NCBI GenBank assembly: GCA_963169295.1
Contig: CAUJDD010000083.1
Span: 1-64,000, forward strand
Source: UBA4416 sp020846025
GTDB taxonomy: Bacteria > Bacteroidota > Bacteroidia > B-17B0 > Aurantibacillaceae
DNA length: 64,000 nucleotides
Direction: 5' to 3'
Position numbers and translations under genes: made by a program. Below the pieces are notes generated by a model that worked only from the letters and a program-made list of their open reading frames with translations, did not search any database and was not told the origin of the DNA. Each line of letters starts with the position of its first letter. Position 1 is the stretch's first letter. Below are positions 52,573 through 61,840 of this stretch, piece after piece.

Positions 52573-53442
52573 TTATAATTTTCCTTCGGCTACTTTTAGT
52601 AAATAAGTTCCATAACCGCTTTTGGTTAAAGGCGTGGCAACTTTTATCAGTTGTTCTTTATTAATAAAGCCCATGTTAAAGGCAATCTCTTCAATACAAC
52701 CAATTTTTAACCCTTGTCGTTCTTCAATTACTTGAACAAACTGTCCTGCTTGCATTAATGAGGCAAAAGTACCTGTATCGAGCCAAGCGGTACCTCTATC
52801 TAGAATAGAAACTTTTAATTTTTTTCTTTTTAAATACTCTTTGTTTACATCGGTAATTTCGTATTCACCACGCGCCGATGGTTTTAAATTTTTTGCAATT
52901 TCAACTACTGAGTTGTCATAAAAATATAAACCTGGAACTGCATAATTAGATTTTGGTTGCGATGGTTTTTCCTCAATTGACAACACATTATTGTCTTTAT
53001 CAAAATCAACTACGCCATATCGCTCAGGATCACTAACGTGGTAGGCAAATACAACGCCTCCATCAGGATCATTAATCTTTTGGAGCATACGCCCTAAGCC
53101 AACACCATAAAAAATATTATCTCCAAGAACTAAAGCTACTTTATCATTTCCAATAAATTTTTCTCCAATAACAAAAGCCTGAGCCAGTCCATTTGGTACT
53201 TCTTGTACAGCATACGTGAATTTACAACCTATTTGTTCGCCTGTACCCAATAAACGTTCGAAGTTTGGTAAGTCATGTGGAGTAGAAATAATTAAAACTT
53301 CTTTTATGCCAGCCATCATTAATACTGATAATGGATAATAAATCATTGGCTTATCGTAAATAGGCATCATTTGCTTACTCATTGCTAAAGTTAATGGATG
53401 CAAACGAGTTCCAGAGCCCCCTGCTAAAATAATTCCTTTCAT
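52573..53442 (-). CDS. rfbA: Glucose-1-phosphate thymidylyltransferase RmlA
   Basis: RmlA/RfbA makes dTDP-glucose from dTTP and glucose-1-phosphate, the first step to dTDP-rhamnose and other deoxysugars. The 289-residue length and motifs fit: MKGIILAGGSGTRLHPLT, PIYDKPMIYYPLSVLMMAGI, LVLGDNIFYG, EEKPSQPKSNYAVPGLYFYDN, RGEYEITDVN and GTAWLDTGTFASLMQA. rmlB, C and D are not in the window, so the rest of the pathway is encoded elsewhere. Confidence 0.96.
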   Translation of the reverse strand: MKGIILAGGSGTRLHPLTLAMSKQMMPIYDKPMIYYPLSVLMMAGIKEVLIISTPHDLPNFERLLGTGEQIGCKFTYAVQEVPNGLAQAFVIGEKFIGNDKVALVLGDNIFYGVGLGRMLQKINDPDGGVVFAYHVSDPERYGVVDFDKDNNVLSIEEKPSQPKSNYAVPGLYFYDNSVVEIAKNLKPSARGEYEITDVNKEYLKRKKLKVSILDRGTAWLDTGTFASLMQAGQFVQVIEERQGLKIGCIEEIAFNMGFINKEQLIKVATPLTKSGYGTYLLKVAEGKL

Positions 53443-53538
53443 AATTTTAGTATAATAATTAGCCTTAAAAATAAGGTATTTATTAATAAGTAAGATGAGT
53501 TTTTGCTTTTTTTAAATGATATATTCCAAAATGCTTAC

Positions 53539-53546
53539 TAAGTTTG
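53539..53546 (+). promoter_or_regulatory. -7 promoter element of ctaA
   Basis: TAAGTTTG followed by C matches TAnnTTTG and lies 17 bases before the ATG at 53564. The only TTG upstream is about 33 bases away, too far for a standard -33. Confidence 0.5.
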
Positions 53547-53563
53547 CATCAAAATAATACCTT

Positions 53564-54634
53564 ATGTTATCTCAAAATCCTCATAAATCAGTTATTTATT
53601 GGTTACTTACTGGTTGTGGTTTAATTTATTTAATGGTTGTTATTGGCTGTATTACTCGTTTAACCCACTCAGGACTTTCAATAACTGATTGGAGCTTTAT
53701 GGGCTCAATACCACCAATAACTGAAAGTGATTGGTTAGAACGATTTGCAAAATACCAGCAAAGCCCAGAATTTACGAAAGTAAATTTTATGATGACTTTA
53801 GAGGAGTTTAAGCATATTTTCTTTTGGGAATATTTACATAGAATGGTTGGAAGAGTTATGATGTATGTTTTTTTAATCGGTTTAATATATTTAATTATTA
53901 AAAAACAAATCAAAAAAGAAATGATTCCTTCTTTAATTTTACTGTTTTTTATGGGTGCTATGCAAGCCATAATAGGCTGGTGGATGGTATATAGTGGCTT
54001 ACAACAAAAACCAGCTGTTAGTCATTTTAGATTAGCTACTCATTTAATAAGCGCATTTACTTTATTTGCTTTTACATTTTGGTTTGCTTTAAAATTGATG
54101 AATGAAAATGCCCAACATGAAAAGAGTGAAGGACATCAATTAAAATGGTGGTCGGTGAGTTTTTTAGTTTTATTAGTAGTACAAATTATTTATGGCGCAT
54201 TTACTGCTGGATACGTAGAGGGCGATGCAGCAAAAGTAAGACCAGGTCATATATTTAATTCATGGCCAAAGATGGGAGAAGAATGGATGCCCGAGCAAGT
54301 AACTATGAAGGATTCATTTTACCTAAACTTTTTTGAAAACGCCAGTGGTATTCAGTTTGCACATCGTACAATTGCAATATGCGTGGTGATTTTGCTATGT
54401 TTTATATGGTATAAATCTAATAAACTTAAATTAAATACGTCTCAATATAAAGCAGTAACATTTTTAGTTTATGGTGTTACCATTCAATTTATTTTGGGTG
54501 TATTTACCTTAATTTATCAAGTGCCTGTTGTGTTGGGTGTGTTGCATCAAACAGGTGCGTTCTTTTTATTTAGCGTAAGTATTTATTTTATATTTCATAG
54601 TTTTAAATCAAACACTACTTTATCCCCGGAATAG
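53564..54634 (+). CDS. ctaA: Heme A synthase (COX15/CtaA family)
   Basis: Heme A synthase oxidises the C8 methyl of heme O to give heme A for aa3-type cytochrome oxidases. The 356-residue protein has eight predicted helices. Signature features are VVIGCITRLTHSGLSITDW, FIFFWEYLHRMVGR-type HEYLHR (here FWEYLHRMVGRVMM), KPAVSHFRLATHL, NASGIQFAHRTIA and VLGVLHQTGAF, which supply the paired His heme ligands. The long COX15-type form (without the Bacillus short pattern) is normal in Bacteroidota. Its 3' end overlaps the convergent TlpA-like gene by 20 bases. Confidence 0.95.
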   Translation: MLSQNPHKSVIYWLLTGCGLIYLMVVIGCITRLTHSGLSITDWSFMGSIPPITESDWLERFAKYQQSPEFTKVNFMMTLEEFKHIFFWEYLHRMVGRVMMYVFLIGLIYLIIKKQIKKEMIPSLILLFFMGAMQAIIGWWMVYSGLQQKPAVSHFRLATHLISAFTLFAFTFWFALKLMNENAQHEKSEGHQLKWWSVSFLVLLVVQIIYGAFTAGYVEGDAAKVRPGHIFNSWPKMGEEWMPEQVTMKDSFYLNFFENASGIQFAHRTIAICVVILLCFIWYKSNKLKLNTSQYKAVTFLVYGVTIQFILGVFTLIYQVPVVLGVLHQTGAFFLFSVSIYFIFHSFKSNTTLSPE

Positions 54635-56033
54635 TATTTCTCTTTTTAGGTTTAAATAAGGCATTCAATTTGTACTCTATCCCCTCACTAGGTGAAGGTG
54701 CAGGCGAATGTACTAACTGAAATTGTGGACTTATAAAAAAATATCCCGAAAGACTTTTAATAAAGTACGCCTGTTTAGCATTGCTATGTTTTGTTTGATA
54801 CAAGATGTGCCAATCTTGTTTGGGATTGTTTTTTAAATAATTTCGATAGGTGTTTATACTATCATCTAAGCAAATACTTATAAAGGCAACTTTATTATTA
54901 AACTTTTTCTTTAAATCCACTATCTTCTGCATTTCTTTTAGGCTACTTTCACTTTGGGTTGAAAAAAAGTTCAGATAGATAAATTGTTTGTTATTAAACT
55001 CATATAAACTAACCACTTTGCCATCTTTTGTTTCCACTCTAAAATCTGGTGCTTTAGCGCCAGGTTGTAATCTATATATGGTTTGTAAAAAATGGTTCGC
55101 AATGTTTTTATTTTCATAGAAAGTAGATTCATGATATAATTGTTCAATAACACTTTGAACTTGTTTTTTATCAAAATCAGGTAAGAAATAAAAATCAATT
55201 AATCCTTTCAGTAAAACCAATTCTCGTAAAGTATCATTTTTAATAAGTGCATCTGAGGAAAATTGATTGCTTAAATCTTTGTAATCGGCAAAGGTATTGA
55301 TACTATTATAAATATTTCCACCATTTTTAGTTGAAGCAAACGATTTTAGATATCCCATAAAATACGAATTGAAAAACTGCATATATTCGTAGTTGTCATA
55401 TAGGATGGGTTTTTGTTCAAAAAACTGCTTATAAAGCATGATTTTACTTCTAGAAGTATTTGAGAAGAAATCGGCTATTGAATATTCTACGTAACTTTTA
55501 AAATAGATTTTATTTATATTGTTATAACGATGGCGACAAATAACTATAAACGTATCTAATAAGTTATTAATTTTTGTTGGACTTAAATATTCATCTTTTG
55601 ACCTTAAAAATAACTGATGGTATTGTGTATTAAAATCAATAATTAAACTATTAAGTTCTGTACTATCTTGGCTATAAATAGTAATATCCACAGTACTTTC
55701 TGTCCCTTTCTGATTATTCGTTAAAGAATCTTTACCAGGGAAATATATTCCATACACATAATTAGGTTGCACATAAATTTTACCAACTAAATTTTCTACA
55801 TTTAATAGAATTGGTTTAGTAACTTTTGATTCAAATTTTAATTCAAAGAAACCTTGCGCATCAATCGTATCCGAACTTTCAACTACTCTATTGTAATTAA
55901 TATAATCAGTGAAATCGTTTAAAGTAATTTCTTTCCCTATTAAAGAGCTATGAGCTTTACCCTTAATAGTAATATTTTGAGCACTTAATGCAATTGAAAT
56001 ATAAATTATGAATGTGAAAATTACTATTCTCAT
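54615..56033 (-). CDS. Exported TlpA/thioredoxin-like protein lacking catalytic cysteines
   Basis: A 472-residue protein. The signal peptide ends ALSAQ. The N-terminal part (ITIKGKAHSSLIGKEITLNDF...DAQGFFELKFES) resembles the DUF4369 domain that precedes TlpA domains in Bacteroidota. The C-terminal thioredoxin-like part (GAKAPDFRVETKDGKVVSLYEFNNKQFIYLNFFSTQSESSLKEMQKIV) aligns with TlpA, where WCxxC should follow the F-W strand. Here that segment is FSTQSESSL, so both cysteines are missing. It is therefore probably a redox-inactive binding or structural protein. Confidence 0.75.
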   Translation of the reverse strand: MRIVIFTFIIYISIALSAQNITIKGKAHSSLIGKEITLNDFTDYINYNRVVESSDTIDAQGFFELKFESKVTKPILLNVENLVGKIYVQPNYVYGIYFPGKDSLTNNQKGTESTVDITIYSQDSTELNSLIIDFNTQYHQLFLRSKDEYLSPTKINNLLDTFIVICRHRYNNINKIYFKSYVEYSIADFFSNTSRSKIMLYKQFFEQKPILYDNYEYMQFFNSYFMGYLKSFASTKNGGNIYNSINTFADYKDLSNQFSSDALIKNDTLRELVLLKGLIDFYFLPDFDKKQVQSVIEQLYHESTFYENKNIANHFLQTIYRLQPGAKAPDFRVETKDGKVVSLYEFNNKQFIYLNFFSTQSESSLKEMQKIVDLKKKFNNKVAFISICLDDSINTYRNYLKNNPKQDWHILYQTKHSNAKQAYFIKSLSGYFFISPQFQLVHSPAPSPSEGIEYKLNALFKPKKRNTIPGIK

Positions 56034-56046
56034 AATGTTATAACCT

Positions 56047-56054
56047 CAAAGTTA
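56047..56054 (-). promoter_or_regulatory. -7 element of the TlpA-like gene
   Basis: Minus strand TAACTTTG matches TAnnTTTG and lies 13 bases before the ATG at 56033. The nearest upstream TTG is at 27-base spacing, outside the usual range. Confidence 0.45.
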
Positions 56055-56087
56055 CAAATTGTTACAATTTATTTGTGAAAACAAAAT

Positions 56088-56624
56088 CTAAGATTTACTA
56101 AAAAAACTGAAATTTACATTACCATACTTTCTTGTTTCTACATAATAAGCTTTTGAAGAAAGATTAGTTTTTGGTCCATGTTCTATTATCAAAACTCCAT
56201 TTATTTCAAGCAACTCTCTTGTTATGACTAAATCATGAATCATCTCTATGTTTGGCCAATCATAAGGCGGGTCTGCAAATATAATATCAAATTTTCCATC
56301 AGTTTTTTCAAGATATTTCAATACATCTGCTCTATCTATATAAATTGAATTAAATTGCAGGGTTTTAGCCGTTTCTTTTAAAAAATGCAAACAGGGTGTA
56401 TGTTTATCCACTGCGATAATTTTTTTAGCTCCTCGCGATGCAAATTCTAAACTAATATTACCTGTTCCACAAAATAAATCAAGAATGCATGAGTCTTCAA
56501 AATCAATTTTATTACTTAAAATATTAAATAAACCCTCCTTTGCAAAATCTGTTGTTGGACGGACTGGTAGATTTTTTGGGGCAATTATTTGCTTTCCTTT
56601 ATGTGTACCTCCTATTATTCGCAA
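56088..56624 (-). CDS. rsmD: 16S rRNA guanine-966 N2-methyltransferase RsmD
   Basis: RsmD methylates G966 of 16S rRNA during small-subunit assembly. The 178-residue protein starts MRIIGGTHKGKQI and has the family TTDFAKEGLFNIL segment, SAM motif ILDLFCGTGNISLEFASRGAK and the catalytic DPPY (IIFADPPYDWP). Its start overlaps the DUF3822 gene by 10 bases, an arrangement common in this phylum. Confidence 0.95.
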   Translation of the reverse strand: MRIIGGTHKGKQIIAPKNLPVRPTTDFAKEGLFNILSNKIDFEDSCILDLFCGTGNISLEFASRGAKKIIAVDKHTPCLHFLKETAKTLQFNSIYIDRADVLKYLEKTDGKFDIIFADPPYDWPNIEMIHDLVITRELLEINGVLIIEHGPKTNLSSKAYYVETRKYGNVNFSFFSKS

Positions 56625-57472
56625 AACATTCTATTAATTAATAAATAATTATAATGTTGTGGCATTCCAGATATATTTGACCAATCCGTTTTTTTATTAC
56701 CTATAGCAAAACGAATAAATTTTATATATTTCTTAAGAAGTACAACTAAATCCGAATTAGATGCCATATTTCCTACTAAACTAATGTTTACTGTTAATGG
56801 ATTTAATTGATATTGTTCATTTATATTTAAAACATAATATAAAACATCGTTTGCAGTACTATATTCATATTGATTAGCCAAAATTAATTGATGATTTTTC
56901 TTTAAAACTACTTCTATATAATTTTCGTGAACTGAAATTAAAAGCTGTTCTTTTTGAAAATCATCAGCTGTAAGCATGAGTTTTACAAGCCCTGTTACAC
57001 TATGTTGTAAATGATGACTAGGGAAAAGTTGATTTAGCGTTGATTTTAGTTGTTCGTCAATTGCATAAATGAGTTTAATATCTGTGTTTACATCATCTGC
57101 TAATACTATTTTTTGTTGTATTTCTCCTACATTAAATTCTAATATATCACGCATATTATCCTGACTATACATACTATTTGGACATAAGGTGAAGTGAGGA
57201 GTAAAATAATTGATTAAAATTTGGTTATATTTTTTCTTAGTTGCCTGAAAATGTTTTACAGATGAAATTAAATGGTCGGTAAATAAATGCGAGTCTATAA
57301 CATCTGTTTGATAATGACAAAGTTGAACAACTTGATAAGTGCTTAATTGGTGCTCACAAAAAGAAATGACATTTGGATATATAGAAATTGTTAAACAATC
57401 TACATTTTCTGATTGAATGCCATAAGATGAGTAATCTATCTTTAATCCTTTTTGCATATCTATTTGCTGCAC
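56615..57472 (-). CDS. DUF3822 family protein
   Basis: A 285-residue Bacteroidota-specific protein, usually encoded just upstream of rsmD as here. It starts MQQIDMQKGLKIDYSS and has LLISVHENYIEVVLKKNHQLILANQYEYSTANDVLYYVLNINEQYQLNP, a strand order like the actin/ASKHA fold. No nucleotide-binding motif can be confirmed and the function is unknown. No signal peptide, so cytoplasmic. Confidence 0.85.
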   Translation of the reverse strand: MQQIDMQKGLKIDYSSYGIQSENVDCLTISIYPNVISFCEHQLSTYQVVQLCHYQTDVIDSHLFTDHLISSVKHFQATKKKYNQILINYFTPHFTLCPNSMYSQDNMRDILEFNVGEIQQKIVLADDVNTDIKLIYAIDEQLKSTLNQLFPSHHLQHSVTGLVKLMLTADDFQKEQLLISVHENYIEVVLKKNHQLILANQYEYSTANDVLYYVLNINEQYQLNPLTVNISLVGNMASNSDLVVLLKKYIKFIRFAIGNKKTDWSNISGMPQHYNYLLINRMFCE

Positions 57473-57517
57473 TAAGCTACTAAATTATTTTAATATTAAC
57501 GACTGGAATTGGGATAG

Positions 57518-58279
57518 TTAATATGTAAGTTGACGATGAAATTCTGAACAAATTATAGCACAGGCATTAGCTGCATTAAGCGATTCGCTCCCATTACTCT
57601 GCGCTGATGGAATGGTAATTGGATGAGTGATTTCATATAAAATTTCTTGAGAGATACCTTTTGCCTCATTACCAATGATGATAATTCCTGGAGAAAGGGT
57701 GCTTGTATAAATGTTTTGCCCAGTTAATACTGCTCCATATTTAGGAATTGATTGTAAAAAAGGTTTCAACTCCTTAAAAGCCATATACACTACAGGCATT
57801 CTGATGATTGCCCCCATACTTGCTTGTAATACTTTAGGATTATATAATTCTGTACAATTGGGTGAACATATAATTTGCCCAATACCAAACCAATCTGCAA
57901 TTCTAATAATGGTGCCCAAATTACCAGGATCTCTTATATCATCTAAAAACAAATTAACAGAGGATTGAATTAAGTTTTCGTTTAAATTATCGTGTTTTTG
58001 CTTAACAATAGCTAGCGTTTCATTGGGAGTAGATTGAAGGCTAATCTTTTTCAACTCATCGTCATTAACCTCAAAAAAACGAATCGACTTACTGGAAAAG
58101 GTACTTTTATGTTTTTTTATAAATTCTTCGGTGGCGAATATATCCGTTACTTCAAACTTTGTCTGATAAAGGAATTCCTCAATTAACTTAACTCCTTCTA
58201 TTATAAATAAGCTTGATTCTTCCCTGTTTTTTTTAGAGTGAAGTGCCTGAATATGTTTTATTTGATTTTTACTAATCAT
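57518..58279 (-). CDS. TrmH/SpoU-family RNA 2'-O-methyltransferase
   Basis: A 253-residue SPOUT methyltransferase. An N-terminal substrate-binding domain (ALHSKKNREESSLFIIEGVKLIEEFL) is followed by the catalytic knot: motif 1 FLDDIRDPGNLGTIIRIADWFGI, motif 2 IIIGNEAKGIS and motif 3 ITIPSAQSNGSESLNAANACAI. The RNA target (23S rRNA or tRNA) cannot be assigned from sequence alone; RlmB-like enzymes are closest in layout. It is divergent from tamL with 41 bases between. Confidence 0.93.
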   Translation of the reverse strand: MISKNQIKHIQALHSKKNREESSLFIIEGVKLIEEFLYQTKFEVTDIFATEEFIKKHKSTFSSKSIRFFEVNDDELKKISLQSTPNETLAIVKQKHDNLNENLIQSSVNLFLDDIRDPGNLGTIIRIADWFGIGQIICSPNCTELYNPKVLQASMGAIIRMPVVYMAFKELKPFLQSIPKYGAVLTGQNIYTSTLSPGIIIIGNEAKGISQEILYEITHPITIPSAQSNGSESLNAANACAIICSEFHRQLTY

Positions 58280-58320
58280 TATTTAAACTTAAATTAGTAG
58301 GCTATAAATGTAAGTAAAGC

Positions 58321-60873
58321 TTGCTCTTTATCCAATATATAAAACAATATTTAAGTTTATATTCTAATATCAGATATTTTCTGATATTAGGTACAGTTAT
58401 ACTTCTACAATCTTGTAGTACAAATAAATACCTTAAAGAAGACCAATTACTACTTCAAAAAACGGGAATTACATATAATGGAACAAAATTAAGCAACTCC
58501 GAACTCAGCGCTTTTATTAGGCAGAAACCTAATCGTAAAATATTAAAGCTTTTCCGATTCAATCTTTGGTTATATAACCAGGTTAATCAGCAAAAAATGA
58601 AAAATAAGAAGGCTAAAAGAGATGCTAGATATGATAGAATTAATGAACGAAGGATTGAGAAAAATGAACGCAGAAATGCAAGACGTACAAAAAAAGGAAA
58701 AGCTACAAAACAACCTAAGTTAAAAAATAAAGAAAAACCTACATTTAGAGAGAGTATATTAGAAGCAGGCGAACCCCCAGTTGTTCTAGACACCGTATTA
58801 AGTAAGATTACTACCAACCAGTTACAAAAGTATGTATTCGCCAAAGGTTATTTTCATTCGGTAGTTCGGGATAGTGTAATTTTAGATGTAAAAAATAAAA
58901 GGGCAAAAGTCTTTTATAACATCTCTAAAACAGAACCTTATACCATTAGAAACATTCAATACGTGATTGACGATCCTTTAATAGAATATTTTATTTTGAA
59001 TGACACTTCCGCTTCACTCATACAACGAAACATGATTTATGATGAGGAAATCTTTCAAGAAGAAAGAGAACGAATTACAGAAATGCAACTAAATAATGGA
59101 TATTTTTATTTTGCTCCCGAATATGTTACTTACTTAATAGATTCAAACTTGGTAGGCAAAAAAGTAGATATTACAATTAACATAAAAAAATATTCTATTA
59201 TACATTATGAAGACAATGACTCCATCTCTCTAGTCAATCATCCTCGTTTTTATATTGAGAATGTTTACGTAATCCCCGAAACAGTATCGGATTTTAAGGG
59301 TAAAGCAGAAAAAATTTACATGAAAGACACGATAGATTATAACGGACTTAAAATACTGTATGACAAAAAATTAAAATTACGAAGTAAAGATTTAGCACGT
59401 TGTATATCCATTTCGCCTGGTCAATTATACCAACAAGATTTGGTAGAAGACACATATAAAGAACTCACCTCACTTAGAGTATTTAGAAGTGTATTTATTC
59501 AATGTATTAAAAATCCTTATCATGCCGATAAATTAGATTGTTATATCGTTTGCCAGCCTGTAGTTAAACAATCTATTACTTTAGAATCGGAAGGCAACTA
59601 TACATCAGGCAACTATGGCGTAGCAGGCAGTTTAGTATTTCAAAATAAAAATGCATTTAGAGGCGCCGAATTAATTGAATTAAAACTCAAGGGTTCATTA
59701 ATTGCACAAACACAATTTAAAACAACACAGACTACTAATATCAATGAGATTAATAGCGTTAATGATGTTAAAAATACATTCAATACATTGCAATTTGGTC
59801 CAGAATTAAATCTATATTTTCCTAAGCCTTTATTTCCATTTACATTGTTTTATTACAAAAAAGATAATAATGAAAAAAGATATTTTACTCAACCTAAAAC
59901 CATCGTCAATTTATCTTTAAATTATCAATCTCGTCCTGAGTTTAATCGAATTATTTCTTCAGCTTCTTATGGATTTAAATTCACCAATAAAAAATTACTA
60001 AATACATATGAAGTAGTTCCTTTTGAGGTATATAGTGTGAAAGCTAAATTATTTGGAAACTTTGAAAAAGACTTAATAGATTATGGCGATTACTTTTTAT
60101 TAAACTCATTTATCGACCACATTACCACGTTATCTAGGGTATCAATGACTTTTAATAACCAACATCTAAAACAAAAAAGAAATTTAATGTATTTTAAGGT
60201 ATCGCTTAGTTCATCAGGAAATGTACTTAGAGGAATTTACTCCATCACAAATCAACCCAAAGATTCGCAAGGAAGATACTTAATTGGAAACACCCCATTT
60301 TCACAATTCTTGAAATTAGAAGCCGATTATAGAGTATATATAAAAATACGAAAATCGAACCGAATTGCTTATCGTATTGCTGGTGGTTTTGGTAAACCTT
60401 TACAAAATTTAACCACTCTTCCTTACGAGCAGAGTTTTTTTGGTGGTGGCCCAAATAGTAATAGAGCATGGCGTGCAAGAACATTAGGTCCTGGTAGCTA
60501 TGCTCAACCACAAGATATTACTGCACGTTATGACAAAATTGGTAACATCCAATTAGAAAGTAATATTGAATACAGGTTTCATATTTTTAGATCCTTTTAT
60601 GGCGCATGGTTTGTTGATGCTGGTAATATTTGGTTATCTTACAACGACCCAAATAAACCAAATGGCAAATTTCAACTCAATACTTTTTATAAAGAAATTG
60701 CAGTAGGTTCAGGTTTTGGTATTCGATATGATTTTAATTTTTTTATTTTACGTTTAGATGCAGGTATGAAAATTTATGATCCACAATACATCGAATCTAA
60801 ACGCCTAGTTTTTGGAACTCAAACTATACGTCAATCTACCATTTTAAATTTTGGGATTGGATATCCTTTCTAA
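58321..60873 (+). CDS. tamL: TamL-like BamA/TamA-family outer membrane lipoprotein
   Basis: An 850-residue Omp85-family protein. The N-terminus is a lipoprotein signal (YFLILGTVILLQSC, then STNKYLKEDQLLL), the hallmark of TamL in Bacteroidota, which partners TamB in lipid or protein transport to the outer membrane. A strongly basic insert rich in Lys, Arg and Asn lies at about 90-140. POTRA-like segments cover about 150-400 and the barrel about 420-850, with the conserved FGGGPNSNRAWRARTLGPG and a C-terminal GIRYDFNFFILRLDAGMK. The start is TTG at 58321; no in-frame ATG precedes the signal sequence. A perfect inverted repeat lies within the signal-peptide codons. Confidence 0.82.
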   Translation: MLFIQYIKQYLSLYSNIRYFLILGTVILLQSCSTNKYLKEDQLLLQKTGITYNGTKLSNSELSAFIRQKPNRKILKLFRFNLWLYNQVNQQKMKNKKAKRDARYDRINERRIEKNERRNARRTKKGKATKQPKLKNKEKPTFRESILEAGEPPVVLDTVLSKITTNQLQKYVFAKGYFHSVVRDSVILDVKNKRAKVFYNISKTEPYTIRNIQYVIDDPLIEYFILNDTSASLIQRNMIYDEEIFQEERERITEMQLNNGYFYFAPEYVTYLIDSNLVGKKVDITINIKKYSIIHYEDNDSISLVNHPRFYIENVYVIPETVSDFKGKAEKIYMKDTIDYNGLKILYDKKLKLRSKDLARCISISPGQLYQQDLVEDTYKELTSLRVFRSVFIQCIKNPYHADKLDCYIVCQPVVKQSITLESEGNYTSGNYGVAGSLVFQNKNAFRGAELIELKLKGSLIAQTQFKTTQTTNINEINSVNDVKNTFNTLQFGPELNLYFPKPLFPFTLFYYKKDNNEKRYFTQPKTIVNLSLNYQSRPEFNRIISSASYGFKFTNKKLLNTYEVVPFEVYSVKAKLFGNFEKDLIDYGDYFLLNSFIDHITTLSRVSMTFNNQHLKQKRNLMYFKVSLSSSGNVLRGIYSITNQPKDSQGRYLIGNTPFSQFLKLEADYRVYIKIRKSNRIAYRIAGGFGKPLQNLTTLPYEQSFFGGGPNSNRAWRARTLGPGSYAQPQDITARYDKIGNIQLESNIEYRFHIFRSFYGAWFVDAGNIWLSYNDPNKPNGKFQLNTFYKEIAVGSGFGIRYDFNFFILRLDAGMKIYDPQYIESKRLVFGTQTIRQSTILNFGIGYPF
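58364..58390 (+). other. Inverted repeat within the tamL signal-peptide codons
   Basis: CTAATATCAGA (58364-58374) and TCTGATATTAG (58380-58390) form a perfect 11-bp inverted repeat with a 5-base loop. It overlaps codons 15-23. It could fold as an mRNA hairpin close to the TTG start or act as a DNA operator. Confidence 0.5.
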
Positions 60874-61763
60874 AACTTATAATCCTTATAATTTTTATGA
60901 AACTCCGCATCATCAATAGGTTTATTAACCTCTAGATTAAAATAATCATAGCTTTCAAATAATCCTACTTCATCATATATACTAACGCTTATTGGCAACA
61001 TTGTTTTTTCATCAATGTAGAAAATAGCCTTTTTACAATAAAACGACGGTACTTTTATCAAACTTCCCTCCTTTAGATAATTATAATTGTCATAAAGTTT
61101 ATTTTTAGTACGAAGCATATAATCATTTACGGTAAGTTTTGCTGAAATACTCGACACCGTTTCTTTAGCTTGAACTGTATAATCATAATAATTAAAGTCG
61201 GTATTTTCATAAACAAATAAATGACAATTCATCTTGTTTTTTTCATGCTTACCTAAATAGGTAAGATGATTTAATATCTGCTCTTTCTCTTTACTAAGTG
61301 CAATAGCAATGGTTTTAGCTGTAAAATCAAAGCCCAAATCCATAATGGTGAAATGTTGATTTTTACGCATTATATTCCCTCTTGGCTCAAGAGTAACAGT
61401 AACGTAGGGAAACACGTGTGGTTTAACAGTAGCTTTCGTACTTTCTTCAGCATTATACAATACTTCAAGATTATTTCCAGTATTTTTAAGATAAGACTTA
61501 CGAGGTTGCACTTGAAGTTTTACTTTTGACATTGATGTTGAATAACCAGTTTCAATACGTTCTATTGATCTTAATTCATATCTTAAATACTTTACTTGCT
61601 TAGATGAATCTAACATGCCAAGAATAAGTTTATAATCTCTGAAATGTTCATTAGAAACTTCTTTCATATTCTCTCCAGCATGTAGTCTTACTGATTTTTT
61701 TGCACGCTGCGAAAACATTAAGAAAGGTAGGAAAAAAGTATAAAATATTAATTTTAATCTCAT
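60870..61763 (-). CDS. Exported DUF1571-like protein with LysM-like segment
   Basis: A 297-residue protein with a signal peptide ending LMFSQR. The middle (RYELRSIERIETGYSTSMSKVKLQVQPRKSYLKN...EVLYNAEE...PHVFPYVTVTLEPRGNIMRKNQHFTIMDLGFDF) fits DUF1571, periplasmic proteins with a LolA-like outer membrane fold. A LysM-like stretch follows (YTVQAKETVSSISAKLTVNDYMLRTKN). Peptidoglycan contact or lipid handling is possible but unproven. It overlaps the tamL end by four bases on the opposite strand. Confidence 0.7.
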   Translation of the reverse strand: MRLKLIFYTFFLPFLMFSQRAKKSVRLHAGENMKEVSNEHFRDYKLILGMLDSSKQVKYLRYELRSIERIETGYSTSMSKVKLQVQPRKSYLKNTGNNLEVLYNAEESTKATVKPHVFPYVTVTLEPRGNIMRKNQHFTIMDLGFDFTAKTIAIALSKEKEQILNHLTYLGKHEKNKMNCHLFVYENTDFNYYDYTVQAKETVSSISAKLTVNDYMLRTKNKLYDNYNYLKEGSLIKVPSFYCKKAIFYIDEKTMLPISVSIYDEVGLFESYDYFNLEVNKPIDDAEFHKNYKDYKF

Positions 61764-61769
61764 ATGGCA

Positions 61770-61777
61770 CTAAGATA
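61770..61777 (-). promoter_or_regulatory. Possible -7 element of the DUF1571-like gene
   Basis: Minus strand TATCTTAG, the TAnnTTAG variant seen elsewhere in the window, lies 6 bases before the ATG at 61763. If used, the mRNA would be nearly leaderless. Confidence 0.25.
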
Positions 61778-61840
61778 CTAAAGCAATTTATAATATCAAT
61801 GTAATTATACTTTTTTGTAATTTTATAAAAATTTTAATTT

